DNA of 64,000 nt from VRUE01 sp963780815 (lineage in GTDB: Bacteria > Actinomycetota > Thermoleophilia > Solirubrobacterales > 70-9): positions 62,001 through 126,000 of the forward strand of contig CAWADG010000010.1 in the NCBI GenBank assembly GCA_963780815.1, written 5' to 3'. The notes under the pieces were generated by a model. It worked only from the letters and a program-made list of their open reading frames with translations. It searched no databases and was not told the origin of the DNA. Of this stretch, positions 9,204-17,484 are shown one piece after another. Made by a program: the position numbers and the translations under genes. Each line of letters starts with the position of its first letter. Position 1 is the first letter of the stretch.

Positions 9204-9665
9204 ATGGCCGATCGCACCTGGCAGGTCTATCTTTCGGGGGAGATCCACTCCGATTGGCGCGAGCAGATCGAGGCCGGCGTCCGCGAGGCGGGCCTTCCGG
9301 TCGAGTTCTCGGCGCCGGTCACCGACCACGCCGCCTCCGACGACGCCGGGGTCGGCACCCTGGGCAAGGAGGCCGAGCCGTTCTGGCGCGACCACATGGG
9401 GGCGGGCGTCAACGCGATCCGGACCCAGACCCTGATCCGCGCCGCCGACATCGTCATCGTCCGCTTCGGCGACAAATACCGGCAGTGGAACGCGGCGTTC
9501 GACGCCGGCTACGCCGCCGCCCTCGGCAAGCCCTACGTCACGCTCCACGACTCCGAGCTCGACCATGCGCTGAAGGAGGTCGACCGGGCCGCCCAGGGGA
9601 CCGCCCGGAGCGCCGGGCAGGTCGTCGACGTCCTCCGCTACGCGATCCGCGGCGAGCTGCCGTAG
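9204..9665 (+). CDS. ytoQ: YtoQ family protein
   Basis: About 153 residues, with the diagnostic opening W-Q-V-Y-L-S-G-E-I-H-S-D-W-R of the YtoQ family and the later A-D-I-V-I-V-R-F-G-D-K-Y-R-Q-W-N-A-A-F-D segment. The fold resembles nucleoside 2-deoxyribosyltransferases (the D-x-x-x-x-x-W-N-x-A-x-D-A-G region), but the function is not established. The ATG at 9204 has GGGAG at proper distance; an ATG at 9195 is less well placed. It starts 52 bases from the divergent MFS gene and is followed after 5 bases by a SnoaL-like gene, so the two probably form one transcript. Confidence 0.8.
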   Translation: MADRTWQVYLSGEIHSDWREQIEAGVREAGLPVEFSAPVTDHAASDDAGVGTLGKEAEPFWRDHMGAGVNAIRTQTLIRAADIVIVRFGDKYRQWNAAFDAGYAAALGKPYVTLHDSELDHALKEVDRAAQGTARSAGQVVDVLRYAIRGELP

Positions 9666-9670
9666 GCGCC

Positions 9671-10156
9671 GTGGCCGCCGACGCCAATCTGGCACTGATC
9701 GAGCGCTTCTACGAGGCGTTCGGGCGCTGCGACGGCGCCGCGATGACGGACTGCTACGCCGACGACGCCCACTTCCGCGACCCGGCCTTCGGCGATCTTC
9801 AGGGCGACGAGGTCGGTGCGATGTGGCGGATGCTGACCGGCCGCGCGACCGACCTCGAGATCGAGCTCCACGAGCACGACGCCGCCGAGGACCGGGGCAG
9901 CGCCCAGTGGATCGCCCGCTACACGTTCTCCACCGGCCGCCCGGTGGTCAACGACATCCGGGCGACCTTCCGCTTCGCCGACGGCCTGATCGCCGACCAC
10001 GTCGACGAGTTCGACTTCCGGCGCTGGGCGCGCCAGGCCCTCGGCCCTTCCGGGATCGCGGTCGGGCTGCTGCCGCCGCTCCGCAACGCGGCCCGCCGCA
10101 AAGCCCGCGCCCAACTCGACGAGTTCATGCAGGCCGAGAACGCCAGGGGACCGTAG
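9671..10156 (+). CDS. SnoaL-like / NTF2-fold protein
   Basis: A 161-residue alpha+beta barrel of the NTF2/SnoaL type: N-terminal helix with L-I-E-R-F-Y-E-A-F-G-R-C-D, then C-Y-A-D-D-A-H-F-R-D-P-A-F-G, the usual Y-x-D-D-x-x-F-x-D-P element. These proteins bind small hydrophobic ligands or act as isomerases, hydrolases or stress proteins; nothing here picks one. The frame is open much further upstream in antisense-like sequence across ytoQ, so the GTG at 9671, five bases after the ytoQ stop, is taken as the start. Confidence 0.75.
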   Translation: MAADANLALIERFYEAFGRCDGAAMTDCYADDAHFRDPAFGDLQGDEVGAMWRMLTGRATDLEIELHEHDAAEDRGSAQWIARYTFSTGRPVVNDIRATFRFADGLIADHVDEFDFRRWARQALGPSGIAVGLLPPLRNAARRKARAQLDEFMQAENARGP

Positions 10157-10181
10157 CTCTTCGTTCCGTCCTGCAGCCATG

Positions 10182-10195
10182 CGAACATACGTTCG
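10182..10195. promoter_or_regulatory. LexA binding site (SOS box)
   Basis: CGAACATACGTTCG is a perfect match to the Gram-positive SOS box CGAAC-RNRY-GTTCG. It lies one base before the ATG at 10197, so LexA binding would cover the transcription start and block the radical SAM gene. The apparent ATG at 10179 overlaps the site and is therefore unlikely to be used. Confidence 0.85.
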
Positions 10196-10196
10196 T

Positions 10197-11234
10197 ATGA
10201 GGTGGGATGAGCTCAAGACCGAGAACGACATGAGGCTCCCGGGGGTCGGTGACGGCTCCATCGTCCGCACCTTCGACGCGCCGGAGGCGATGGGGATCAA
10301 CTTCCACGAGGTCCGCGCCCACTCCGCGATCAACCACGTGCCCGGCGGCCGCTACGGCTTCAACTACACGATCAACCCCTACCGGGGATGCACCCATGCC
10401 TGTGTCTTCTGCTTCGCCCGCCGCACCCACACCTACCTCGACATGAACGCCGGCCGCGACTTCGAGCGCGAGATCGTCGTCAAGGTCAACGTGCCGGAGC
10501 TCGTGCGGGCCGAGCTGGCGCGGCCGAGCTGGAGCCGGCAGCTGGTCGCGCTGGGCACCAATACCGATCCCTACCAGTGGGCCGAGAGCCGCTACCGGAT
10601 GATGCCCGAGATCATCGCGGCGCTCGAAGAGGGGGAGACGCCGATCTCGGTCCTGACCAAGTCACCGCTGGTGATGCGGGACGTCGAGCTCTACGAGCGG
10701 ATGTCGAAGCGGCTGCCGGTCTCGGTCAACCTCTCGATCCCGACCCTCGACCCGAAGGTATGGCGGGCGACCGAGCCGCACACGCCGAGCCCGGAGGCGA
10801 GGCTCGAGGCGGTGGCGGAGCTGCGGCGTCGGGGGATCGACTCCGGCGTCCTGATCGCGCCGCTGATGCCCGGCATCAACGACAGCCCCGAGCAGGTCCA
10901 GCCGATCGTCGACCGTGCCCGCGAGGCCGGGGCGACCTTCCTCGGCGGCGTGGCCCTGCACCTACGCGACGAGGTGCGCGATGTCTTCTTCGCATGGCTC
11001 GAGGCGAAACGGCCCGACCTGATCCCGAAATACGAGCAGCTCTACTCGGACCGGGCCTACATGCGCCCCGAGCAGCGCAAACGAGCCACCCGCGCCGTCC
11101 GCGGCTGGGGCCGCACCCGAATGCAGAGAACAGCCCCCGATCGAGCGACGCCGACACCGCATCGGCGGAGAGGGCAGAGCCCGTCGCCTCGATCAGAGCC
11201 ACAGAGCCCGCTACCGCAGGAGGCCCTTTTCTAG
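10197..11234 (+). CDS. Rv2578c/SplB-like radical SAM protein, SOS-controlled
   Basis: Radical SAM protein with the cluster motif C-T-H-A-C-V-F-C (Cys-x3-Cys-x2-Cys) near residue 65, inside N-P-Y-R-G-C-T-H, which is typical of the spore-photoproduct-lyase-like branch that includes mycobacterial Rv2578c. The N-terminus M-R-W-D at 10197 matches what I recall for that family, and no ribosome-binding site precedes it, so the message may be leaderless. The C-terminal tail after about residue 315 is low-complexity and probably disordered. The SOS box directly before the start suggests a role after DNA damage; the substrate is unknown. Confidence 0.85.
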   Translation: MRWDELKTENDMRLPGVGDGSIVRTFDAPEAMGINFHEVRAHSAINHVPGGRYGFNYTINPYRGCTHACVFCFARRTHTYLDMNAGRDFEREIVVKVNVPELVRAELARPSWSRQLVALGTNTDPYQWAESRYRMMPEIIAALEEGETPISVLTKSPLVMRDVELYERMSKRLPVSVNLSIPTLDPKVWRATEPHTPSPEARLEAVAELRRRGIDSGVLIAPLMPGINDSPEQVQPIVDRAREAGATFLGGVALHLRDEVRDVFFAWLEAKRPDLIPKYEQLYSDRAYMRPEQRKRATRAVRGWGRTRMQRTAPDRATPTPHRRRGQSPSPRSEPQSPLPQEALF

Positions 11235-11251
11235 TCTGTCGCCGTCGCGGC

Positions 11252-11530
11252 TCAGACGACCCTAGGAGAAAGAGCCCAAACAGCTAGACCGCCGGCGAAA
11301 AGGAGCGCGGCGAGCGTGAAGCCAATCTCGTATGCCCAAAGAGTCGTTGCGCCAGAGCCTCCCTCCAGGCCGGCGAGCTGCATTACGAACGCGCCGCATG
11401 TGGCTGAATACGGATGGCGGGTCCGCGCCTGGGCATGGGAGTATCACCAGCAACGCCAGCGAACCCGCCGAGAGGAGCAGCAGCATGCCTGAGATGAATG
11501 CACCGTTCTCGAGTTCAGCGATCTTCTGAT
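11252..11530 (-). pseudogene. Possible frameshifted small membrane protein
   Basis: The 294 bases between the radical SAM gene and the next membrane gene hold no intact gene. On the minus strand, one frame (down to about 11435) reads A-E-L-E-N-G-A-F-I-S-G then a hydrophobic run. Another frame (about 11435 to the TGA at 11252) continues with G-A-F-V-M-Q-L-A-G-L-E-G-G and a second hydrophobic run ending W-A-L-S-P-R-V-V. Joined across one indel they would make a two-TM protein of about 85 residues. No start codon with a ribosome-binding site is seen. This could also be chance in GC-rich sequence. Confidence 0.3.
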
Positions 11531-12710
11531 GGAGGATGAGAGCACATCACCGAGCCCGGACAAGGAGGCCGAGTCCACTCCTCCGACCCCGAAGCCCGGC
11601 CACCCACGAGTGGTCGTCGCCCTGCTGATAGTCGCCACGCTGCTGACCGTGATCGGGACCTTCTCCGTCTGGATCAATCGCCAGGCGCTCAACACCGACA
11701 ACTGGGTCAACACCAGCGAAAAGCTGCTGGAGGATGAAGAAGTTCAAGGGCAGCTGGCGATCTACATGTCCGATCAGCTCTTCGCCAACGTCAACGTCGA
11801 AGAAGAACTGCAGAAGGCGCTGCCGCCGAAACTGACGCCGCTCGCCGGCCCTGCCGCGGGAGCCTTGGAGCAACTGGCGCCACAGGCCGCGGAAAAGGCG
11901 TTGCAGAGGCCGAAGGTTCAGGAACTCTGGGCAAGAGCGAACCGCGCCGCGCATGAAGCCCTGCTGAAGGTCATCGATGGCGGCGGTCCCGCCGTGTCCA
12001 CTGGCGGCGGTGAAGTGACCTTGAACCTCGGCACGCTGCTCGAACAGATCGGGGAAAAACTCGGGGTCGGCGGCAAGATCGCCGAAAAAGTCCCGCCCGA
12101 AGCCGGTCAGATCACCGTACTCAAGTCGAGCCAGCTCTCGAGCGCACAGAGCATCGCCAAGCTGATCAGGCGCCTACCGATCGTGCTGGCGCTGCTGATA
12201 ATCCTGCTCTACGGGTTGGCGATCTACCTCGCGGGTCCCCGCCGGCGCGAGGCCCTGAGGTCGGTCGGCATCTGTTTCTTCATCGCCGGGGTGGTGACCC
12301 TGATCCTTCGCGGCTTCATCGGAAACGAAGTCGTGGACGCGCTGGCCAAGTCGGAGTCCGTCAAGCCGGCGGCGGAAGCAGTGTGGAGCATCGGCACCTC
12401 CTTGCTGGTCACCGTGGCGACGTCGGTGATCGCATTTGGGATCCTGCTCGTGGTCGCGGCCTGGCTGGTCGGGCCCACTCGGCTCGCCGTGCGGTTCCGC
12501 CGCGAGAGCGCCCCGTATGTCGACGAGCATCGGGGCGGCGCCTACCTCGTTGCCGGACTCGTCTTTCTGGCGCTGATCGCCTGGGCGCCGATCCACGCTT
12601 TCAGCACGCCGCTCGGAATCATCTTCTTCGCGGTGCTGTTCGCGCTCGGCACCGAGTTCCTCTGTCGTCAGATACTCCGCGAGTCCTCCGAACGGGGTGC
12701 CGCCAGGTGA
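11529..12710 (+). CDS. Integral membrane protein, function unknown
   Basis: A 393-residue protein with an acidic, proline-rich cytosolic N-terminus (about 25 residues), one transmembrane helix (V-V-V-A-L-L-I-V-A-T-L-L), a large soluble region of about 150 residues rich in Glu, Lys and Ala, then four further membrane helices in the C-terminal half and a short basic end. This layout suggests an anchored extracytoplasmic domain followed by a membrane domain. I do not recognise the family with certainty; similar large proteins are common in Thermoleophilia. It is followed after 49 bases by the ClC gene and may share its transcript. Confidence 0.75.
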   Translation: MEDESTSPSPDKEAESTPPTPKPGHPRVVVALLIVATLLTVIGTFSVWINRQALNTDNWVNTSEKLLEDEEVQGQLAIYMSDQLFANVNVEEELQKALPPKLTPLAGPAAGALEQLAPQAAEKALQRPKVQELWARANRAAHEALLKVIDGGGPAVSTGGGEVTLNLGTLLEQIGEKLGVGGKIAEKVPPEAGQITVLKSSQLSSAQSIAKLIRRLPIVLALLIILLYGLAIYLAGPRRREALRSVGICFFIAGVVTLILRGFIGNEVVDALAKSESVKPAAEAVWSIGTSLLVTVATSVIAFGILLVVAAWLVGPTRLAVRFRRESAPYVDEHRGGAYLVAGLVFLALIAWAPIHAFSTPLGIIFFAVLFALGTEFLCRQILRESSERGAAR

Positions 12711-12759
12711 ACATCATTGGCGGGTGAGCCGGCGATGACAAAGGTTCAGGATCCTGCCG

Positions 12760-14145
12760 ATGGCTGAGTCACCGCCACCAGACTCAGAGGCCCCCCCGCC
12801 GCCTCGACCCCGAGCACTGCTCGTTCTGCTCGCCTTGGCGGCGACCGTCGGGTTTGTCGTCTCGCTTGCTGCGTGGTGCTTTCTCGAGCTGATTCACCAG
12901 ATGCAGGTCTTCGTCTTCACCGATCTCCCGAACGATCTCGGCTACGACCACGGGCCTCCATCGTGGTGGTACATCGTCGTCCTTGGATTAGCCGGACTGT
13001 TGATCGCCCTGGCGATCACACGGCTGCCGGGGAACGGTGGCCACGTGGCGGCGGAGGGTCTGAAGGTCGGCGGCGCACCCACCGAGCCGATCGAATTGCC
13101 GGGGGTGATCCTCGCGGGTCTGGCGACGATCGGCCTGGGGTTGGTGCTGGGCCCGGAGGCGCCTCTGATCGCATTGGGTATGGGGTTGGGACTGTTTGCG
13201 ATTCGATATGTCCGGCGCGATACGCCGGCTCAGGTGCAGGCCGTCATCGCCGCCTCCGGCAGCTTCGCCGCGATGGCGATGATCTTCAGCTCGCCGATCA
13301 TCGCTGCCGTGATCCTGATCGAGGCACTCGGGTTGGATCGAGAGAAACTGCCGAAAGTGCTGGTGCCGGGCCTGCTGGCCGCCGGGATCGGCTCTCTGAC
13401 CTCGATCGGGATGGGCTTTGTCACCGGACTGGACACCAGCGCCTACACGCTCGAACCGCTCTCGGTTCCGGAACTCGCCCAGCCGACTGTGGTCGAGTTC
13501 GCCTGGACGATCCCCGTCGCTGTCGCGGTCGCGGGACTGAGCTTCATCGTCCTGCGAATCGGGCTCCAGGTCCACCGTCTGGTGATTCGGCGCCCTCTAT
13601 TGCTCGTCGCCGCCGCCGGGGTGCTCGTCGCCGGCCTGGCAATCGCCTTTCACGGGGTCAGCGGCAAGAGCGTCGACCAGGTCCTCTTCTCAGGGCAGGA
13701 GGCACTCCCGGAATTGGTCACCGAAGCCGGCTCCTGGTCGATCTCGGCGCTGCTGCTGCTGCTCGCCTTCAAGGGTCTGGCCTGGAGTGTCTCGCTCGGC
13801 AGCTTCCGTGGCGGTCCCACCTTCCCGGCTCTGTTCATCGGCGCCGCCGCGGGCCTGCTCGCGTCGCACCTGCCCGGGTTCGCCGAGACCGGGGCGATCG
13901 GAGTCGGCATGGGTGCGGGGATCGTCTCCGTGCTGAGGCTGCCGCTGGCGGCGGTTGTGCTGCCAACGCTGCTGGTGAGCGCGGGCGGCGCAGGAACGGG
14001 GCCGCTGATCATCGTCGGCGTTGTCGTCGCCTATCTGGCGACGGTGGCGCTGGATAGAACTTTCGGCCCGGGCTCCGGGGAGAAGGATCAGGGGGCGGCC
14101 GGCCCCGCCACACCAGGCGAGGCAGTCGCCGACGGCGCCGGATGA
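12760..14145 (+). CDS. ClC-type chloride channel or Cl-/H+ antiporter, variant filter
   Basis: About ten hydrophobic segments over 461 residues fit the ClC fold. The segment G-P-E-A-P-L-I-A-L-G stands where classical members have G-K/R-E-G-P, and S-F-R-G-G-P-T-F-P-A-L-F-I-G matches the G-x-F-x-P motif. The usual G-S-G-I-P is replaced by L-P-G-N-G-G-H-V-A. The Glu of G-P-E-A-P occupies the gating glutamate position, but the filter differs, so the ion carried is open. The C-terminus is a hydrophilic Gly/Ala tail without CBS domains. ATG at 12760 opens M-A-E-S-P-P-P. Confidence 0.82.
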   Translation: MAESPPPDSEAPPPPRPRALLVLLALAATVGFVVSLAAWCFLELIHQMQVFVFTDLPNDLGYDHGPPSWWYIVVLGLAGLLIALAITRLPGNGGHVAAEGLKVGGAPTEPIELPGVILAGLATIGLGLVLGPEAPLIALGMGLGLFAIRYVRRDTPAQVQAVIAASGSFAAMAMIFSSPIIAAVILIEALGLDREKLPKVLVPGLLAAGIGSLTSIGMGFVTGLDTSAYTLEPLSVPELAQPTVVEFAWTIPVAVAVAGLSFIVLRIGLQVHRLVIRRPLLLVAAAGVLVAGLAIAFHGVSGKSVDQVLFSGQEALPELVTEAGSWSISALLLLLAFKGLAWSVSLGSFRGGPTFPALFIGAAAGLLASHLPGFAETGAIGVGMGAGIVSVLRLPLAAVVLPTLLVSAGGAGTGPLIIVGVVVAYLATVALDRTFGPGSGEKDQGAAGPATPGEAVADGAG

Positions 14146-14209
14146 CTACGGCTGAGAACCACCGTGCGGGGCTCACAGGCTCTGCCCGCCGGAAAGTAGG
14201 CTCGCCCGC

Positions 14210-14890
14210 ATGAGCGAAGTCTTCCTCTTCGCCTTCACGGCCGCGCTCAACCCGACCCTGCTCGCGGCCTCGACCGTGATGCTGCTGATGCCGAGCCCGA
14301 AGCGACTCCTGCTCGGCTACCTGCTCGGGGCGGCGATGACCAGCATCACCCTGGGCCTGCTGATCGTCTTCTCCTTCGAGGGTTCGAGCACGGTCAGCAC
14401 GGCGGAAAACTCGCTCAGCTCAGCGCAGGACTTCGTGCTGGGACTGCTCCTCTTGGTGATCGCCTACGTGATCGGCACCGAACGCCACAAGGGGCTCGTC
14501 GAACGCCGCCATGCAAAGCGCGCCGACAAGCCGAAGAAGGACCCGGCCTGGAAAAAATTCCTCAACAAAGGCTCAGCCCGGTGGACATTCGTCGTCGGTG
14601 CCCTGCTGACTCTTCCCGGCGGCTCCTACCTCGCTGGGCTTGCGGAGATGAGCAAGCAGGAACTGAGCACGACGGAAACAGTCCTCTACGTCCTCGTCTT
14701 CAACGTGATCATGCTGGCCCTGCTGGAGGTCCCCCTGCTCGGTTACACTTTCGCGCCCGACTGGACCCCTGGCGCGGTGCAGCGGTTCAAGGAATCACTC
14801 AGCCGTAACGGTGGCCGGATCCTCTTCATCGGCGCCCTCGTGCTGGGAATCCTCCTGATCGTACGCGGCTTGATCGAGCTGCTGACCTAG
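14210..14890 (+). CDS. GAP/Sap family membrane protein (PF11139-like)
   Basis: A 226-residue membrane protein with six predicted helices. The opening (A-F-T-A-A-L-N-P-T-L-L-A), the G-Y-L-L-G-A-A-M-T-S loop, a basic cytosolic segment in the middle (K-R-A-D-K-P-K-K-D-P-A-W) and L-P-G-G-S-Y-L-A-G-L match the GAP family, which includes the mycobacterial sulfolipid-addressing protein. Transport of a lipid or small molecule is suggested for the family but not shown here. The start at 14210 opens M-S-E-V-F-L-F. Confidence 0.75.
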   Translation: MSEVFLFAFTAALNPTLLAASTVMLLMPSPKRLLLGYLLGAAMTSITLGLLIVFSFEGSSTVSTAENSLSSAQDFVLGLLLLVIAYVIGTERHKGLVERRHAKRADKPKKDPAWKKFLNKGSARWTFVVGALLTLPGGSYLAGLAEMSKQELSTTETVLYVLVFNVIMLALLEVPLLGYTFAPDWTPGAVQRFKESLSRNGGRILFIGALVLGILLIVRGLIELLT

Positions 14891-15115
14891 CGCGGCTCAC
14901 CGGACCGCGCCGCGGCAGCCCGACCCGTGCCGTACACGCTCCTCTCCCAGACAAGCCACTCCCGCAGTTGGCGTCCGTAGGAGGGCCACGAATTCGGACG
15001 GGTTACCACGGATGCGGTGCGCGGATGGCGGATCTAGGTTGTCACAAGCACCACACACCTCGCCTCTGGCACCTGAAATCGAGCGCCGGGGGCGGCTGGC
15101 TACGAAAGGAACTAC

Positions 15116-15541
15116 ATGAGAGGTCTTGGCCGCGCTGTGTTCGTCGCGATCCTGCTGTTGATCGCGGGAACACTCAACATCATCTACGGGATCGGCGCGA
15201 TAGCCGACGCCAACTTCTGGGTCGGAGAAAACCACTTCGTCCTCGGGAACCTGCACACCTGGGGATGGGTCACCCTGATCATCGGCGTCATTCAGCTCTT
15301 CGCCGGGTTCTCGCTGTTCACCGGCGGAACCTACGGGCGCGTGATCGGGATCATCGCCGCAAGCCTCGGCGCGCTGGTCGCGCTGCTGGCGGTCGGTGGC
15401 GCATACCCGTTCTGGGCGCTCGGCGTCTTCGCGATCTGCCTGTGGTGCATTCACGGCCTGGTCGTGTACGGCGAGCCGCTCGAAGAAGAAAGTCAGCTGC
15501 CCGGCAGCAGGGACCCCGGCGCCGGCGCTCCCCGCGGCTAG
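15116..15541 (+). CDS. DUF7144-type four-helix membrane protein
   Basis: A 141-residue protein with four hydrophobic helices, the second preceded by F-V-L-G-N-L-H-T-W-G-W and the fourth containing L-W-C-I-H-G-L-V-V-Y-G. This pattern (W-G-W after helix 1, an acidic hydrophilic end) matches the actinobacterial DUF7144 family of unknown function. GAAAGGA at a good distance supports the ATG at 15116. The 225 bases before it, after the previous gene, contain no other recognisable element. Confidence 0.72.
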   Translation: MRGLGRAVFVAILLLIAGTLNIIYGIGAIADANFWVGENHFVLGNLHTWGWVTLIIGVIQLFAGFSLFTGGTYGRVIGIIAASLGALVALLAVGGAYPFWALGVFAICLWCIHGLVVYGEPLEEESQLPGSRDPGAGAPRG

Positions 15542-16057
15542 CGGCTTTCGCCACGGCCTGACAGATACGGAAGCGCGGTGCGCTGTCGGCTCAGGTCGGC
15601 AGCGCACCGGCCCGCGAAATCTCCGCCGACCTTCTCCCCCAAACGGCTGGGAGTCGGTGGGCCATAGCTGGGGGCCCCTCTGGAACCTACGGCTGCCCGA
15701 CAAGGCAGATCATCCGTACTTTTCTCGCAGAGAGGTGAGGGATTTGGGGCCGTCGCATATGTCGTGTTGTTCATCTGGTTGGGTCTAGCGACCCTCCGAA
15801 ACGGGCACGGGTGGCTGTTCTTCTTCGGACTTTCTTTCCTTGGTTTGGATATTCGGTGCGTTCTCCCAGCCCGCAGCAACTTCAGGGGGGGCCGTCTGAC
15901 CGCGAGGATGCCGGACTGACCGGCCGGCGGGTCTCGGCTAGCCGACTCTGTGTCGGTGCTCTCCCAGATTCCCCCCAGCAGTTGACCGGGATAGGGGATA
16001 GCGGGCAGAGAACTTCCGCCCCGTGAGGCCCCTTGTTGTACTGAGCAATGAGCCTGG
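15542..16057. other. Intergenic stretch without a convincing gene
   Basis: 516 bases between the DUF7144 gene and the P450 stop codon. Short open frames are present in several registers but none has a ribosome-binding site, the third-position bias of the neighbours, or a recognisable product. The only notable content is copy 1 of the sequence repeated in inverted orientation at about 21187. Confidence 0.6.
15974..16018 (+). repeat. Left member of an inverted intergenic pair
   Basis: A 21-base block (15988-16008) is identical to the reverse complement of 21187-21207, and similarity continues for about ten bases on the right (one further CTTCCG block) and to a shared CCCCAGCA about ten bases to the left. 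The two members face each other across 5.2 kb that contains the P450, TetR and small membrane genes. Both are intergenic. Confidence 0.7.
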
Positions 16058-17437
16058 CTAGGTGATTACCGCGTGGTCACGCGGGAGAGAATGGGGGCGG
16101 CGATCGGAGTCCCGGGTGCGGAGTTGGAGCGTGACCCGCCCGCCGCGGGCCGGCACGATGAAGACGTTGCGGTGCGCGACCCGCTCCGAGCGCCGCCGAC
16201 AAGGTTCGATGCGGGCGTGGCGCAGGATTGTCCTGAGCACGATTCGGGCCTCGGCCATTGAGAAGGCGGCGCCAATGCATCGTCTCGGTCCGCCGCCGAA
16301 GGGGATCCAGGTGTAGGTCCCAGCGCGGGTGTTGAGGAAACGCTCCGGTCGGAAGGTGAGCGGATCGGGATAGAGCTCGGGACGGCGGTGCACAAGCGTG
16401 ATGTAAGGGACGACCATGGTGCCTCTTGGGATGGTGAGACCCGGTAGCTCGAACGGCTCAGCTGCTAAGCGTGCGGTGAGTGGGAAAGCCGGGCGCAATC
16501 GCATTGTCTCCTTGATGACCGCGTCGAGGTAGTCGTCGTCTCCTTTGAGCGCGGCGCTTTCAAGGCGGGCGAGCGCCTCAGGGAACTGACCGACGCGCTC
16601 GAGCACCCAGGTCAGGGTGGAGGCGGTGGTGTCGTGGCCACCAAGCAGAAGAGTGCGCATCGCGTCGCAGATCTCGCTGTCGCTCATCAGGCGACCTTGC
16701 TCATCGGGTGTGCGCAGGAACATTCCGAGGACGTCCTCGCCATCGAGCCTCTCCTCGCTGCGGCGCTGGGCAACCTCTTCCATCACGACCGCGTCGACCG
16801 CGGCAATTGCGCGGCTCATTCGCGGGAACGGCCTGTCCCATCCGTTCTCACGACTGGTCGCGATCATCGTCTGAATAAAGAAGCGCCGCGAGTGGCCCTC
16901 GCGAAGCAGCGTGAGCGTCGCTGAGCGCAGCCGCTCGACGCGTGCGGGGTCGGTGACCCCGAACACCGTAGCCATCATCACCTCAAGAGTGATCGCCTCA
17001 ATATGTGGCTGAGAGGGAGTAGGGCGACCAAAGGGCCAGTGTGCAAGAGCCTCCTCGGTCTTGCGCTCGATGGTCTCCTGATAGCGGGGGAGCGCGCGTC
17101 CTTGGAATGGCGGGAGCTGCCTTCGCCGCATCCGCATGTGCTCGGGCCCGTCGAGGTTCGTGAGTCCCGTCGGGCCGAGGACGAGATGGTGCGCGGAAGC
17201 CTTGGCAAGCGCCGCCCCGAGGCGAAGCACGTCGGTGTCGGCAGTGAAGACGCGCTTGATGTCCTCGGGGTCGGTGAGACATAGCCACGGTCCTGTCGCC
17301 GCCGGCATCGGGACCACGAAGCGGTCGCCGAGGCGCTGGCAGCTGCGCGCAAACCGCTCCGGAGCGAGCCAGTACTGAGCGGCGTTGACGACTGCGGGGT
17401 GTTTCAGTCGGGGCAGGTCGACGAGTGCTTTATCCAT
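16058..17437 (-). CDS. Cytochrome P450
   Basis: Heme-thiolate monooxygenase of 459 residues. It has the I-helix oxygen-activation motif L-L-G-G-H-D-T-T-A-S, the K-helix E-T-M-R-L-R-P, and the heme loop F-G-G-G-P-R-R-C-I-G with the axial Cys. No transmembrane anchor is seen, so it is probably soluble and needs separate ferredoxin partners, which are not nearby. AGAGAGGTC before the ATG at 17437 is a good ribosome-binding site; the frame runs on upstream into the divergent TetR gene and was not used. GC is lower than in neighbouring regions. The substrate is unknown. Confidence 0.93.
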   Translation of the reverse strand: MDKALVDLPRLKHPAVVNAAQYWLAPERFARSCQRLGDRFVVPMPAATGPWLCLTDPEDIKRVFTADTDVLRLGAALAKASAHHLVLGPTGLTNLDGPEHMRMRRRQLPPFQGRALPRYQETIERKTEEALAHWPFGRPTPSQPHIEAITLEVMMATVFGVTDPARVERLRSATLTLLREGHSRRFFIQTMIATSRENGWDRPFPRMSRAIAAVDAVVMEEVAQRRSEERLDGEDVLGMFLRTPDEQGRLMSDSEICDAMRTLLLGGHDTTASTLTWVLERVGQFPEALARLESAALKGDDDYLDAVIKETMRLRPAFPLTARLAAEPFELPGLTIPRGTMVVPYITLVHRRPELYPDPLTFRPERFLNTRAGTYTWIPFGGGPRRCIGAAFSMAEARIVLRTILRHARIEPCRRRSERVAHRNVFIVPARGGRVTLQLRTRDSDRRPHSLPRDHAVIT

Positions 17438-17484
17438 GACCTCTCTCTTTGTTACTTTGTGAGAATGGAGTATCATAGTATCTG
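17438..17484. promoter_or_regulatory. Divergent P450/TetR promoter region
   Basis: A 47-base AT-rich gap between the start codons of the P450 and TetR genes. It contains GTATC repeated with a 3-base spacer (GTATCATAGTATC). TetR regulators usually bind such shared gaps, so it is a likely operator, although I do not see a clean palindrome. Confidence 0.4.

Noticed and set aside
15811..16026. Small open frame in the 15.5-16.1 kb gap
   Set aside because: No ribosome-binding site, no recognisable product, and it overlaps the inverted repeat member.
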